In this document: positions 7,474 through 13,305 of the stretch, piece after piece
Layout of the letters: each line of letters begins with the position of its first letter
Numbering within the stretch: position 1 is the first letter of the stretch
Translations under genes and position numbers: made by a program
Source: Planctomycetaceae bacterium
GTDB lineage: Bacteria; Planctomycetota; Planctomycetia; Pirellulales; Pirellulaceae
Assembly: GCA_007695205.1 (NCBI GenBank)
Contig: REEF01000357.1
Span: 1-13,399, forward strand
Length of the DNA stretch: 13,399 nucleotides
Direction: 5' to 3'
The notes under the pieces: generated by a model
Database searches by the model: none
What the model was told of the DNA's origin: nothing
The model's input: the letters and a program-made list of their open reading frames with translations, nothing else

Positions 7474-8105
7474 GGTGACGATTCCCCACGCAAATCGGAT
7501 GACTCGGCCAACCGTTGCACCGGCGAAAGCTGGATAGTTCCCGTCAAGCCGCGCACGGTCAGCTCGATCCAGTAGCGATCGCTGGCCAACCGGATGCGTG
7601 TGTTCAGGGCGCGGCCGTTGGGATAAAAGATCAGCGGCTCGGACCAGACACCTTCGCCCCTGCTGTTGGGCTGGTCGGCAGCTCCGCCCCCCCGCGAATG
7701 CATGTCTCGCGCTACGAAGCGAACGTCGGAGGGCAGCGTCTGGTCGGAAGATTCGTCTCCCGATCGCCCGTACTCAATAGGCTCATCCGCGACGTCATCC
7801 CCCAGAAACAGATCGTCCGATCCGTCGATCAGGCTCAATGCCTCCTCGGCGCCGGTCACCATATAAGCGCCGCTGTCCACCTGGTAAAAGAAAAACCTGC
7901 TGGACGCGGATTCAATCGCCTGCAGGCGAGCGCTCAGCAACTGGCCTCGCAGTTGCCGAGCGGCATCTTGCAGATAACCACGTTCCGAAAACTTGCGCAA
8001 GGACGGCACCGCCAACCCGATCACTGTCGACAACACAGCAAGGACGATCAACAGCTCCATCAAGGTATAACCGTGGCGGAGGCGTAATGGGGTTGATGAT
8101 TTCAT
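7470..8105 (-). CDS. gspH: Type II secretion minor pseudopilin GspH
   Basis: The protein (211 aa) has the prepilin signal RLRHGYTLMELLIVLAVL: cleavage after Gly12, Glu at mature position 5, and a hydrophobic helix to about residue 34. The C-terminal half has the GspH-type elements PLIFYPNGRA (157-166), a strand RYWIELTV (177-184) and RGLTGTIQL (185-193). The region 85-155 is acidic and Gly/Ser-rich and is longer than in typical GspH proteins (about 170 aa). GspH is thought to link the tip complex to the GspG shaft. A 45-base gap separates it from gspG; no strong ribosome site is seen. The next gene, gspI, overlaps it by 4 bases. Confidence 0.88.
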   Translation of the reverse strand: MKSSTPLRLRHGYTLMELLIVLAVLSTVIGLAVPSLRKFSERGYLQDAARQLRGQLLSARLQAIESASSRFFFYQVDSGAYMVTGAEEALSLIDGSDDLFLGDDVADEPIEYGRSGDESSDQTLPSDVRFVARDMHSRGGGAADQPNSRGEGVWSEPLIFYPNGRALNTRIRLASDRYWIELTVRGLTGTIQLSPVQRLAESSDLRGESSP

Positions 8106-8150
8106 CGCAAGACGGACCGTTCCGAAAACCGACCGGTACGATCTTCGGGC

Positions 8151-8672
8151 CTAAAACTCGGTGTCCACTCGGATATCGAGATTCTCGGCCGGCCCGAAAT
8201 CGCCATTGTCGCCCTCGGCGGTTGTGCTCCAATTGGTAATGTCGTCGTCGGTGTTATCCTCGCCATCGGGCCCGAAGGACCAGATGTCCGGGAAGTCCCC
8301 GGAACCACGCTCCGGGGGATACACATACTGGTATTCGTTACCCCACGGATCCCGCGGCAGCTCGTCTGTGCTCAGGTAAGGGCCATCCCAAGACGCGCCG
8401 GGGCCCGATTCGAGGTCGCTGGGCTGGGAGATCAACGCCTGCAGGCCCTCCTCGGTACTGGGGAAATTGCGAGTGTCCATCGCGTAGCGTTCCAGCGCGC
8501 CGCGAAGCAGCCCGATCTGCGCCTGCGCGTTTTGGCGATCTGCTCGACGTTGAGCGCCCAGGAACCCAGGCACCACCAACGCGACCAGCATCACCAAGAT
8601 CGCCAGCACGATCAGCATTTCCGTCAGGGTGAACCCGTCACGTCGGGTTCGGCGAGTGTTTCTTCCTCTCAT
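8151..8672 (-). CDS. gspG: Type II secretion major pseudopilin GspG
   Basis: The protein (173 aa) carries the signal RRDGFTLTEMLIVLAILVML: cleavage after Gly13 and Glu at mature position 5. The globular part is classic GspG: YAMDTRNFPSTEEGLQAL (63-80), LPRDPWGNEYQYVYP (105-119) and the calcium-loop segment GPDGEDNTDDDITNW (134-148). GspG normally ends close to that Asn-Trp; here an acidic tail of 25 residues follows. GspG polymerises into the pseudopilus shaft that pushes substrates through the secretin. Start: ATG at 8672 has a strong ribosome site (AAGGAGG, 8681-8687); an in-frame start at 8714 would place that site inside the gene and add 14 residues. The strong site suits the high copy number needed for the shaft protein. 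Confidence 0.95.
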   Translation of the reverse strand: MRGRNTRRTRRDGFTLTEMLIVLAILVMLVALVVPGFLGAQRRADRQNAQAQIGLLRGALERYAMDTRNFPSTEEGLQALISQPSDLESGPGASWDGPYLSTDELPRDPWGNEYQYVYPPERGSGDFPDIWSFGPDGEDNTDDDITNWSTTAEGDNGDFGPAENLDIRVDTEF

Positions 8673-8680
8673 CGTTCTTT

Positions 8681-8687
8681 CCTCCTT
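8681..8687 (-). promoter_or_regulatory. Strong ribosome binding site of gspG
   Basis: AAGGAGG on the minus strand, 8 bases before the ATG at 8672. It is the best ribosome site in the operon and fixes the start of gspG, the most abundant component. Confidence 0.8.
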
Positions 8688-8724
8688 CGAGTCGAAAAGT
8701 AGTCTTAATCTCAACGGCTGGATC

Positions 8725-9930
8725 TCAGCCCATCGTTGTCATCGTATCGAAAACCGGCAGCAGCAGGGCCACCAGGACAAAACCGATCATCATTCCCATC
8801 ACCAGCAACATCGTCGGCTCGGCCAACCGCACCATGATGTCGATCTTTCTGGAGGTGTCCCGGTCGATACCGTCCGCGATGCCGACCAGTACGTCATCCA
8901 GATTGTTCGCCTCTTCGGCCACTCGGATCATGGCCATCACCGGCCGCGGAACCAAGCCGCAGCCAGCTAAGGGGCTCGAGAGCGTTTCCCCTGAAGAGAC
9001 GTTGTCGGCAGCGCCGCGAATCGCATCCGACAGCACTCGATTCCCCGCCGAATCACGACTGATTTCCAACGCCCGCAACAGGGGTACCCCGTTGCGCAAC
9101 AGGGTTCCCAGGACGCGGCAGAATCGGGATACGGCGTATCCATGGAAGATCGGTCCAAACACGGGGATCTTCAGCTTCCAGCGATCAACAAACAGGCGGC
9201 CTCGTTCGGTCCGTACCATATTCCTGATCCAAAAGAACAGTCCAGCGGCCGCGATGCCCAGCAGTAACCCGTAGTGCGACAGCGTATCGCTGACCCCCAG
9301 CAGAATGATCGTCGGTATCGGCAGGCCGCCACCGTCCTGTTCCAGACGCGCGAACAAATCGGCGAACTTCGGCACAAAAAAGACGATCAGCAATACGGTG
9401 ATCACCCCGCTGAGCGTTGCCAGAAATGCCGGGTAGATCATCGCGCCGGTGATACGTGCTTTCAGCTCCTGTTGTTTTTCCAAAAACTCGGCCGTGCGCT
9501 TCAAAGCATCTTCCAGGAAAGATCCCTCGACGCCCGCCCGCACCATGCTGATCGCCAAGTCGCCGAAAATGTCGCTGTATTTTCCCAGTGCTTCGTCCAA
9601 GGACGTCCCCTCAGCGACCTGGTCCCGCACATCGGAAAGGATCCCCGACAACGCCGGATGAGGGCACTCAGACGCTAGAACGGTCAGCGATTCCAGCAAC
9701 GGCACCCCATTTTGCAGCAGATCGGCCAACTGAGTCAAATTCGAGACCAGCACCGGCGTGCCCACCCGTCGCGATCGCGACCATGCGGCCTGCCGTTTCT
9801 CCTGGACTTGGATCGGAAACAACGATCGTTCGGCCAGCGATTTGAGGGTCTCGCGCTTCGTCGCTGCCGAAATGGTTCCGACGACATCCTCGCCAGTCAA
9901 CGTCCGCGCAATGTAAGCAAATTCAGGCAT
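8725..9930 (-). CDS. gspF: Type II secretion platform protein GspF
   Basis: This 401-aa protein has the expected length and architecture for GspF/PilC: an N-terminal region MPEFAYIARTLTGEDVVGTI, two similar cytoplasmic helical T2SSF domains (about 65-165 and 265-370) and three membrane helices (about 168-188, 220-236 and 372-393). The repeat is visible as LLQNGVPLLESL (71-82) versus LLRNGVPLLRAL (277-288), and MVRAGVEGSFLEDAL (129-143) versus MIRVAEEANNLDDVL (334-348). The end LALLLPVF-type helix closes with FDTM. GspF is the inner-membrane platform thought to be rotated by GspE during pseudopilus assembly. It starts 11 bases after gspE and ends 52 bases before gspG; no clear ribosome site is seen before its ATG. 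Confidence 0.95.
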   Translation of the reverse strand: MPEFAYIARTLTGEDVVGTISAATKRETLKSLAERSLFPIQVQEKRQAAWSRSRRVGTPVLVSNLTQLADLLQNGVPLLESLTVLASECPHPALSGILSDVRDQVAEGTSLDEALGKYSDIFGDLAISMVRAGVEGSFLEDALKRTAEFLEKQQELKARITGAMIYPAFLATLSGVITVLLIVFFVPKFADLFARLEQDGGGLPIPTIILLGVSDTLSHYGLLLGIAAAGLFFWIRNMVRTERGRLFVDRWKLKIPVFGPIFHGYAVSRFCRVLGTLLRNGVPLLRALEISRDSAGNRVLSDAIRGAADNVSSGETLSSPLAGCGLVPRPVMAMIRVAEEANNLDDVLVGIADGIDRDTSRKIDIMVRLAEPTMLLVMGMMIGFVLVALLLPVFDTMTTMG

Positions 9931-9941
9931 GATCGGGCTCG

Positions 9942-11639
9942 TCAGTCAAATTTCGTCACCCGCAACACCTCGTCCACCGTCGTCTCGCCGCGAGCAACCT
10001 TCCGCCATCCATCTTGTCGAAGAGTCCTCATCCCGGATCGCACGGCTGCCTGCTTGATGATGTTCGTCGGTGTCCGCTCCGAAGCCAGTCGACGGATCTC
10101 GTCGTTCGTGACCATCAGCTCGTAAATGCCGGCTCGACCACGATATCCGGTGCCACGGCAGTGTCGGCAACCTACTGCTCGGTAAATGCCGTTCCCGTTG
10201 CCGTTGAACGCATCGTGCGGAAAGTCGTCGGGCAAGTCCGACGGGTCCGGTTTGTATTCTTCAGAACATTCATCGCATAAATTTCGCACCAATCGCTGCG
10301 CTAAAACACCTTCGACCGTGCTGCACACCATGAACGGTTCGACTCCCATGTCCGACAGACGCATGAATGCCCCGGCCGCGTCGTTGGTGTGCAGCGTGCT
10401 GAACACCAAATGCCCGGTCAAAGATGCCTGGACCGCGTTTTCGGCCGTCTCCAAGTCGCGGATCTCGCCCACCAGCACGACGTCCGGATCATGCCGCAGG
10501 ATGCTTCGCAAGCTGGTCGCGAACGTCAGCCCCACCTTGGTGTGGACCTGGATCTGATTGATGCCTTCCAATTGATACTCGATCGGGTCCTCGGTGGTGA
10601 TGATCTTCGTCTTCTCGTCTTTGATCTCGGCCAACGCACTGTACAGCGTCGTCGTTTTTCCCGAGCCCGTTGGCCCGGTCACCAGGATAATGCCGTGCGG
10701 CAACTTGATCAGCCGATTGAACTGGCCGTAGATCTCTCGATCCATTCCCAACCCGCGCAGCGAAAAATTCATGTTGTCCTTGTCCAAAACTCGCATGACG
10801 ATCCCTTCGCCATGCAGCATCGGAATCATCGACACGCGGATATCGATCTCGCGACCCGACACCCGCAGCTTGATCCGCCCATCTTGAGGCACGCGTTTCT
10901 CGGCGATGTTCAGACGGGCCATGATCTTCAGACGGCTGATAATGGCCGCCTGGAACCGATTGATGGCCGGCGGGGCGGGTTGCGTCTGCAAGACGCCATC
11001 GATCCGATAACGGATCTTCATGCCCGCGTCCTGCGCTTCCAAGTGGATGTCGCTGGCCCGAGCCTCGATCGCTTCGGTCAAAATCTCGTTGACTAACCGT
11101 ACCACCGAGGCTTCCTGCGCCGCTTCCGAAGCTTCGGAGCGATCCCACTCCACGTCTTCCAAAATCTCGACACCGTCGGTGTCCTGATCGCGAATCGCGA
11201 CCAGATCGTCCACCGTCTCCGCACCAACGCCCAAATGCGTCTTGACTAGCCGAGCCAGCTCATGCGGCACCGCAACCAGTGGTACCACGCTGTCTCTGAT
11301 CGACGCACTGACCGCGTCGATCGCAGCCAAGTCGAACGGGTTCGCTGTAGCGACCAGTAAAGATCCGTCCCTTCGACCAAGGGGGAATATACCGAATCGG
11401 TGGATGAACCGTAGCGGGAAGCTCTTGAGCGCCGATAGGTCTACTTGGAACGAGGTCAGGTCGACGTACTCCATTCCGAGCATATCTCCGACGGCACGCT
11501 GAAGATCTTCGACGGAGCCGTAGCCCAACTCGAGGGAGATGGTGTCGAGTTGTCCGTCCGTGACGTAAGCCTGACGCACCATCTCCAGGTGACGCGGGCT
11601 CAAGACACTTCCTCGCATGGAAGCTTGGGCAACAATCAT
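9942..11639 (-). CDS. gspE: Type II secretion hexameric ATPase GspE
   Basis: The protein (565 aa) has an N-terminal GspE/MshEN-type domain (about 15-140, with LLVATANPFDLAAIDAVS), a linker, an N2 domain with ASDIHLE (195-201) and IAEKRVPQDGRI (245-256), then the AAA-like motor: Walker A GPTGSGKTT (322-330), Asp box TTEDPIEY (348-355), Walker B DPDVVLVGEIRD (384-395) and His box LTGHLVFSTLHTND (407-420). The four metal-binding cysteines are present: CDEC (455-458) and CRHC (491-494), with a 32-residue spacer. It powers pseudopilus assembly from the cytoplasmic face, docked on GspL. As first gene of the operon it follows a long leader. Neither the ATG at 11639 nor the one at 11618 has a good ribosome site, so the exact start is uncertain. 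Confidence 0.96.
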   Translation of the reverse strand: MIVAQASMRGSVLSPRHLEMVRQAYVTDGQLDTISLELGYGSVEDLQRAVGDMLGMEYVDLTSFQVDLSALKSFPLRFIHRFGIFPLGRRDGSLLVATANPFDLAAIDAVSASIRDSVVPLVAVPHELARLVKTHLGVGAETVDDLVAIRDQDTDGVEILEDVEWDRSEASEAAQEASVVRLVNEILTEAIEARASDIHLEAQDAGMKIRYRIDGVLQTQPAPPAINRFQAAIISRLKIMARLNIAEKRVPQDGRIKLRVSGREIDIRVSMIPMLHGEGIVMRVLDKDNMNFSLRGLGMDREIYGQFNRLIKLPHGIILVTGPTGSGKTTTLYSALAEIKDEKTKIITTEDPIEYQLEGINQIQVHTKVGLTFATSLRSILRHDPDVVLVGEIRDLETAENAVQASLTGHLVFSTLHTNDAAGAFMRLSDMGVEPFMVCSTVEGVLAQRLVRNLCDECSEEYKPDPSDLPDDFPHDAFNGNGNGIYRAVGCRHCRGTGYRGRAGIYELMVTNDEIRRLASERTPTNIIKQAAVRSGMRTLRQDGWRKVARGETTVDEVLRVTKFD

Positions 11640-11683
11640 TGTTTTGAAACCGAATCTAGGCAGGAAGGCTGGAGGTAAATCTT

Positions 11684-11713
11684 CCTGTTGATCTGAAACG
11701 CAGAATCAACAGG
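11684..11713 (-). promoter_or_regulatory. Hairpin in the gspE leader
   Basis: CCTGTTGAT (11684-11692) and ATCAACAGG (11705-11713) are perfect 9-base complementary arms. Three more pairs (CTG with CAG) can form inside with one bulged A, leaving a 5-base loop. It lies about 45 bases upstream of the gspE ATG. There is no T-run after it on either strand, so it is not a typical terminator. It could be an operator, an RNA stabiliser or an RNA regulatory element. Confidence 0.5.
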
Positions 11714-11852
11714 TTCGGGGACATCCTTGATCCGCTAGTCCTCTTCGCTTGTCCTTGCAAGTCGCCGTTCAGTCCATTTTTTGGCGACGTCACATGGCAG
11801 GATTCGTTGGTGGGTGGAGGCCTGATCCGTAAAAACGCCTCCTCAAAGTGTG

Positions 11853-11861
11853 ATTATAACA
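11853..11861 (-). promoter_or_regulatory. Candidate extended -10 promoter for the gsp operon
   Basis: On the minus strand the sequence TGTTATAAT is a full extended -10 (TG, one base, perfect TATAAT). A weak -35-like TTGCAG lies 15 bases further upstream (11879-11874). Transcription would start near 11846 and give a leader of about 207 bases before gspE. It is the best minus-strand promoter match I see between 11640 and 11980; whether it is used is unproven. Confidence 0.5.
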
Positions 11862-11978
11862 AACTCACGACCTCTGCAACCCCCATGCTACCGCAAATTT
11901 TCAATTTGTCAATATCGGCTTTACCGTCAAGCCATCTGCCAAGCGTGCTGCCTGAACTACCTAACTTACCACGACATG

Positions 11979-12035
11979 GTTGCATAAAAAGTAGGACGGA
12001 TTGCCAATCCGTCCTACGAGAGAACCTTATGCAAC
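11979..12035. repeat. Nested perfect palindrome (REP/MITE-like)
   Basis: Inner arms GTAGGACGGATT (11991-12002) and AATCCGTCCTAC (12006-12017) are perfect over 12 bases with a 3-base loop. Outer arms GTTGCATAA (11979-11987) and TTATGCAAC (12027-12035) are perfect over 9 bases. Three and nine unpaired bases separate the two stems. Single-stranded DNA or RNA from either strand would fold strongly. It has the look of a dispersed REP-type element; with no T-run it could still act as a bidirectional transcription barrier. A small hairpin (12045-12057) follows at once. Confidence 0.8.
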
Positions 12036-12350
12036 ATTGGGGCAGCCCTTTCAGGGCATATATTAATTTCCCATAGTATCTGTATCACCATGCCGTGCGA
12101 ATGCGCGATCCCAAGCATCGCAGCCGAACTGACGGGCAGGCGAAACGGGTCGAAGGGAACGGGCAGGTTGCCCCAACGCTGTCATCAAATTCTTCTTTCT
12201 CGTGTTTACATCGGGACTTGGGGCTAATCCGCACCGCAGGACTGGACATTGTGGCACGCCGTTCGCTACACCATCTCCATGACGCAAGCATCGAGCGGCT
12301 CGCTTGTTGAATGAACGTTGATTTTCAGGGAACGAAAGGTGGACTCTAAC

Positions 12351-12764
12351 ATGACGCTCAATGCAGTGGGAGCGACGGTGCTGCTCTTCTGCGGCACGTT
12401 GCCATTGGACGATGTGATGGTGGAATCGGTGGATTTGATCGAAATCAACCATTGTTACGATGAAAACGGTACGCATGTCTTCGATCAGATCTTATTCTAC
12501 GATTGGTCGCCCAGTGACAGGCAGTACCACGTTCGCGCGTGGCGGATGTTACGACACCCATCTCAAATTCCCCATCGTGATCCCATCAGCGGGAAATTCG
12601 AGACAACTTGGTACGACAGTTGGGTTTTGCGTCGAGTGCGAGCCACCACAATTCGAGAAACTTGGACCCAGTACGACCCGGAGGTCGTGGCACGCTCCGA
12701 CCTGCCCAAAGAACTGCGGCGTGAACTGCTCCGTCCCGTGTCGACCGTGCACAGATTTCCCTAA
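12351..12764 (+). CDS. Small conserved hypothetical protein (planctomycete type)
   Basis: The predicted protein has 137 aa. It opens with a short hydrophobic stretch (about residues 5-18, NAVGATVLLFCGTL) that could be a weak signal or membrane segment, then a soluble part rich in aromatic and charged residues: ESVDLIEINHCYDENG (25-40), FDQILFYDWSP (44-54), RETWTQYDPEV (102-112) and DLPKELRREL (117-126). I associate this pattern with hypothetical proteins common in Pirellulaceae, but no function is known to me. Start: ATG at 12351 follows AAAGGTGG (12335-12342) by 8 bases; the frame extends upstream to a TTG at 12318 without a ribosome site. Fragments of this gene reappear at 12911-12983 and 13284-13305. 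Confidence that it is a real coding gene is moderate to good. Confidence 0.72.
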   Translation: MTLNAVGATVLLFCGTLPLDDVMVESVDLIEINHCYDENGTHVFDQILFYDWSPSDRQYHVRAWRMLRHPSQIPHRDPISGKFETTWYDSWVLRRVRATTIRETWTQYDPEVVARSDLPKELRRELLRPVSTVHRFP

Positions 12765-12774
12765 GCCATCGCGG
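12753..12774 (+). repeat. Direct repeat, left copy (gene tail including stop)
   Basis: These 22 bases cover the last codons and the stop of the gene at 12351-12764 and ten bases beyond. They recur at 13284-13305 in the same orientation with one mismatch (C to G at 12761/13292). Together the two copies flank the 509-base repeat mosaic. Confidence 0.8.
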
Positions 12775-12790
12775 CACATGGTGCCGATAA

Positions 12791-12910
12791 GTGCCACCCA
12801 CCTATTTCCGATTAGTCTCGATAAGTGCCACCCACCTAAAAAGCAGCGAACCAGCTTGGGCGAGGAAGATGCCACTCACCGACAAAGATAGATGGGTGGC
12901 ACCTTTTGCA
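12791..12910. repeat. Repeat unit I (120 bp, with inverted GTGCCACCCACC blocks)
   Basis: The unit contains two forward GTGCCACCCACCTA copies (12791-12804 and 12825-12838, 34 bases apart), a degenerate copy near 12869-12880, and one inverted copy TGGGTGGCAC (12893-12902) followed by CTTTTGCA. Forward and inverted copies can pair as a hairpin. It matches unit II (12999-13118) without gaps at 109 of 120 positions by my count. Confidence 0.85.
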
Positions 12911-12983
12911 ATCAGCGGGAGATTCGAGACAACTTGGTGCGACAGTTGGGTTTTACGTCGAGTGCGAGTCACCACGATTCGAG
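12911..12983 (+). pseudogene. Duplicated internal fragment of the gene at 12351-12764
   Basis: These 73 bases match 12585-12657 (codons 79-102 of the hypothetical gene) at 68 positions without gaps. All five differences are transitions. Translated in the same frame the fragment reads ISGRFETTWCDSWVLRRVR, against ISGKFETTWYDSWVLRRVR in the gene, with Ala to Val just after. The similarity stops abruptly at both ends. It lies between the two 120-bp repeat units and has no start of its own, so it is a gene remnant. Confidence 0.85.
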
Positions 12984-12998
12984 TGCAACGATAGATAG

Positions 12999-13118
12999 GT
13001 GCCACCCACCTATTGCCGACTTGTCTCGATAACTGCCACCCACCTACAGAGGAGCGAACCAGCTTGGGCGAGGAAAATGCCGCTCGCCGACAAAGATCGA
13101 TGGGTGGCACCTTTTGCA
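12999..13118. repeat. Repeat unit II (120 bp)
   Basis: Second copy of unit I, offset by exactly 208 bases. Forward copies start at 12999 and 13033 (again 34 apart; the second begins CTGCC instead of GTGCC) and the inverted copy is at 13101-13110. The conserved non-palindromic middle includes AGCGAACCAGCTTGGGCGAG (13053-13072). Confidence 0.85.
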
Positions 13119-13146
13119 TTTCGATGGGTGGCACCTTTTGCATTTC
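13099..13146. repeat. Two tandem 24-bp repeats carrying the GGGTGGCACC block
   Basis: 13099-13122 and 13123-13146 are identical 24-mers (GATGGGTGGCACC, then TTTTGCATTTC). A third copy of the last 22 bases, with one mismatch, is at 13161-13182 after a 14-base interval. All three are in the orientation inverse to the GTGCCACCCACC copies. This looks like local slippage or unequal-crossover expansion at the edge of unit II. Confidence 0.85.
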
Positions 13147-13199
13147 GCCACGAAGATACGTGGGTGGCACCTTTTGCCTTTCTCGGTGGAATCGGCGGA

Positions 13200-13274
13200 A
13201 GGTGTCGGGAGTTGTTTTCGGATAAGGTGCTCTCTATGTGGTTAATCGCTGGCCGAAAACGACTCCCGACCCCT
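13200..13274. repeat. 75-bp imperfect hairpin element
   Basis: The arms 13200-13221 and 13253-13274 are complementary at 20 of 22 positions, one of the exceptions being a possible G-T pair; the loop is 31 bases (13222-13252). The conserved arm core is GTCGGGAGT / ACTCCCGAC and TTTTCGG / CCGAAAA. A reverse-oriented, partly visible and diverged copy forms bases 1-54. It is a dispersed, non-coding, MITE- or REP-like element. Confidence 0.8.
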
Positions 13275-13283
13275 GGCACTCAG

Positions 13284-13305
13284 AGATTTCCGTAAGCCAT
13301 CGCGG
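13284..13305 (+). repeat. Direct repeat, right copy (gene-tail remnant)
   Basis: This copy matches 12753-12774 at 21 of 22 positions, including the TAAGCCATCGCGG core that contains the stop codon of the hypothetical gene. It follows the hairpin element by nine bases. It may be the tail of a decayed second gene copy whose internal part is 12911-12983. Confidence 0.75.

Larger units (their letters stand above)
11640..12350. other. 711-base intergenic region without a supported gene
   Basis: Open frames here are short, lack ribosome sites and show no family motifs. The region holds the gspE leader and promoter candidates on the minus strand, two weak 6-base inverted repeats (GTCGCC/GGCGAC, 11761-11766 with 11783-11788; GGAGGC/GCCTCC, 11816-11821 with 11837-11842), the nested palindrome at 11979-12035, and a small hairpin GCCCT-TTC-AGGGC (12045-12057). 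From 12058 to 12330 I recognise no gene; a minus-strand frame across it has no support. Confidence 0.6.

Noticed and set aside
10389..11096. 235-aa plus-strand open frame
   Set aside because: It is antisense to gspE, whose ATPase motifs are unmistakable.
1586..11639. Type IV pilus assembly operon
   Set aside because: The GspG calcium-loop segment and the H-I-J-K minor pseudopilin set, with GspK's DWIDGDD signature and missing Glu at +5, mark a type II secretion system; no PilT or pilin is present.
12285..12306. Hairpin upstream of the gene at 12351
   Set aside because: CAAGC/GCTTG and GAGC/GCTC arms are short, the central loop would be one base and the arms are separated asymmetrically, so a stable fold is doubtful.
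12063..12476. 137-aa minus-strand open frame
   Set aside because: It overlaps the better supported plus-strand gene at 12351, has no ribosome site or domain, and has a composition typical of antisense frames in GC-rich DNA.
12786..13182. CRISPR-like array
   Set aside because: The repeated blocks occur in both orientations, spacing is irregular apart from two 34-base steps, the intervals between blocks are themselves repeated, and there are no cas genes.
12791..13295. Open frames on both strands with repeated MGGTFCIS- or VPPI-type peptides
   Set aside because: They are translations of the GTGCCACCCACC/GGTGGGTGGCAC repeats, have no ribosome sites and match no family pattern.
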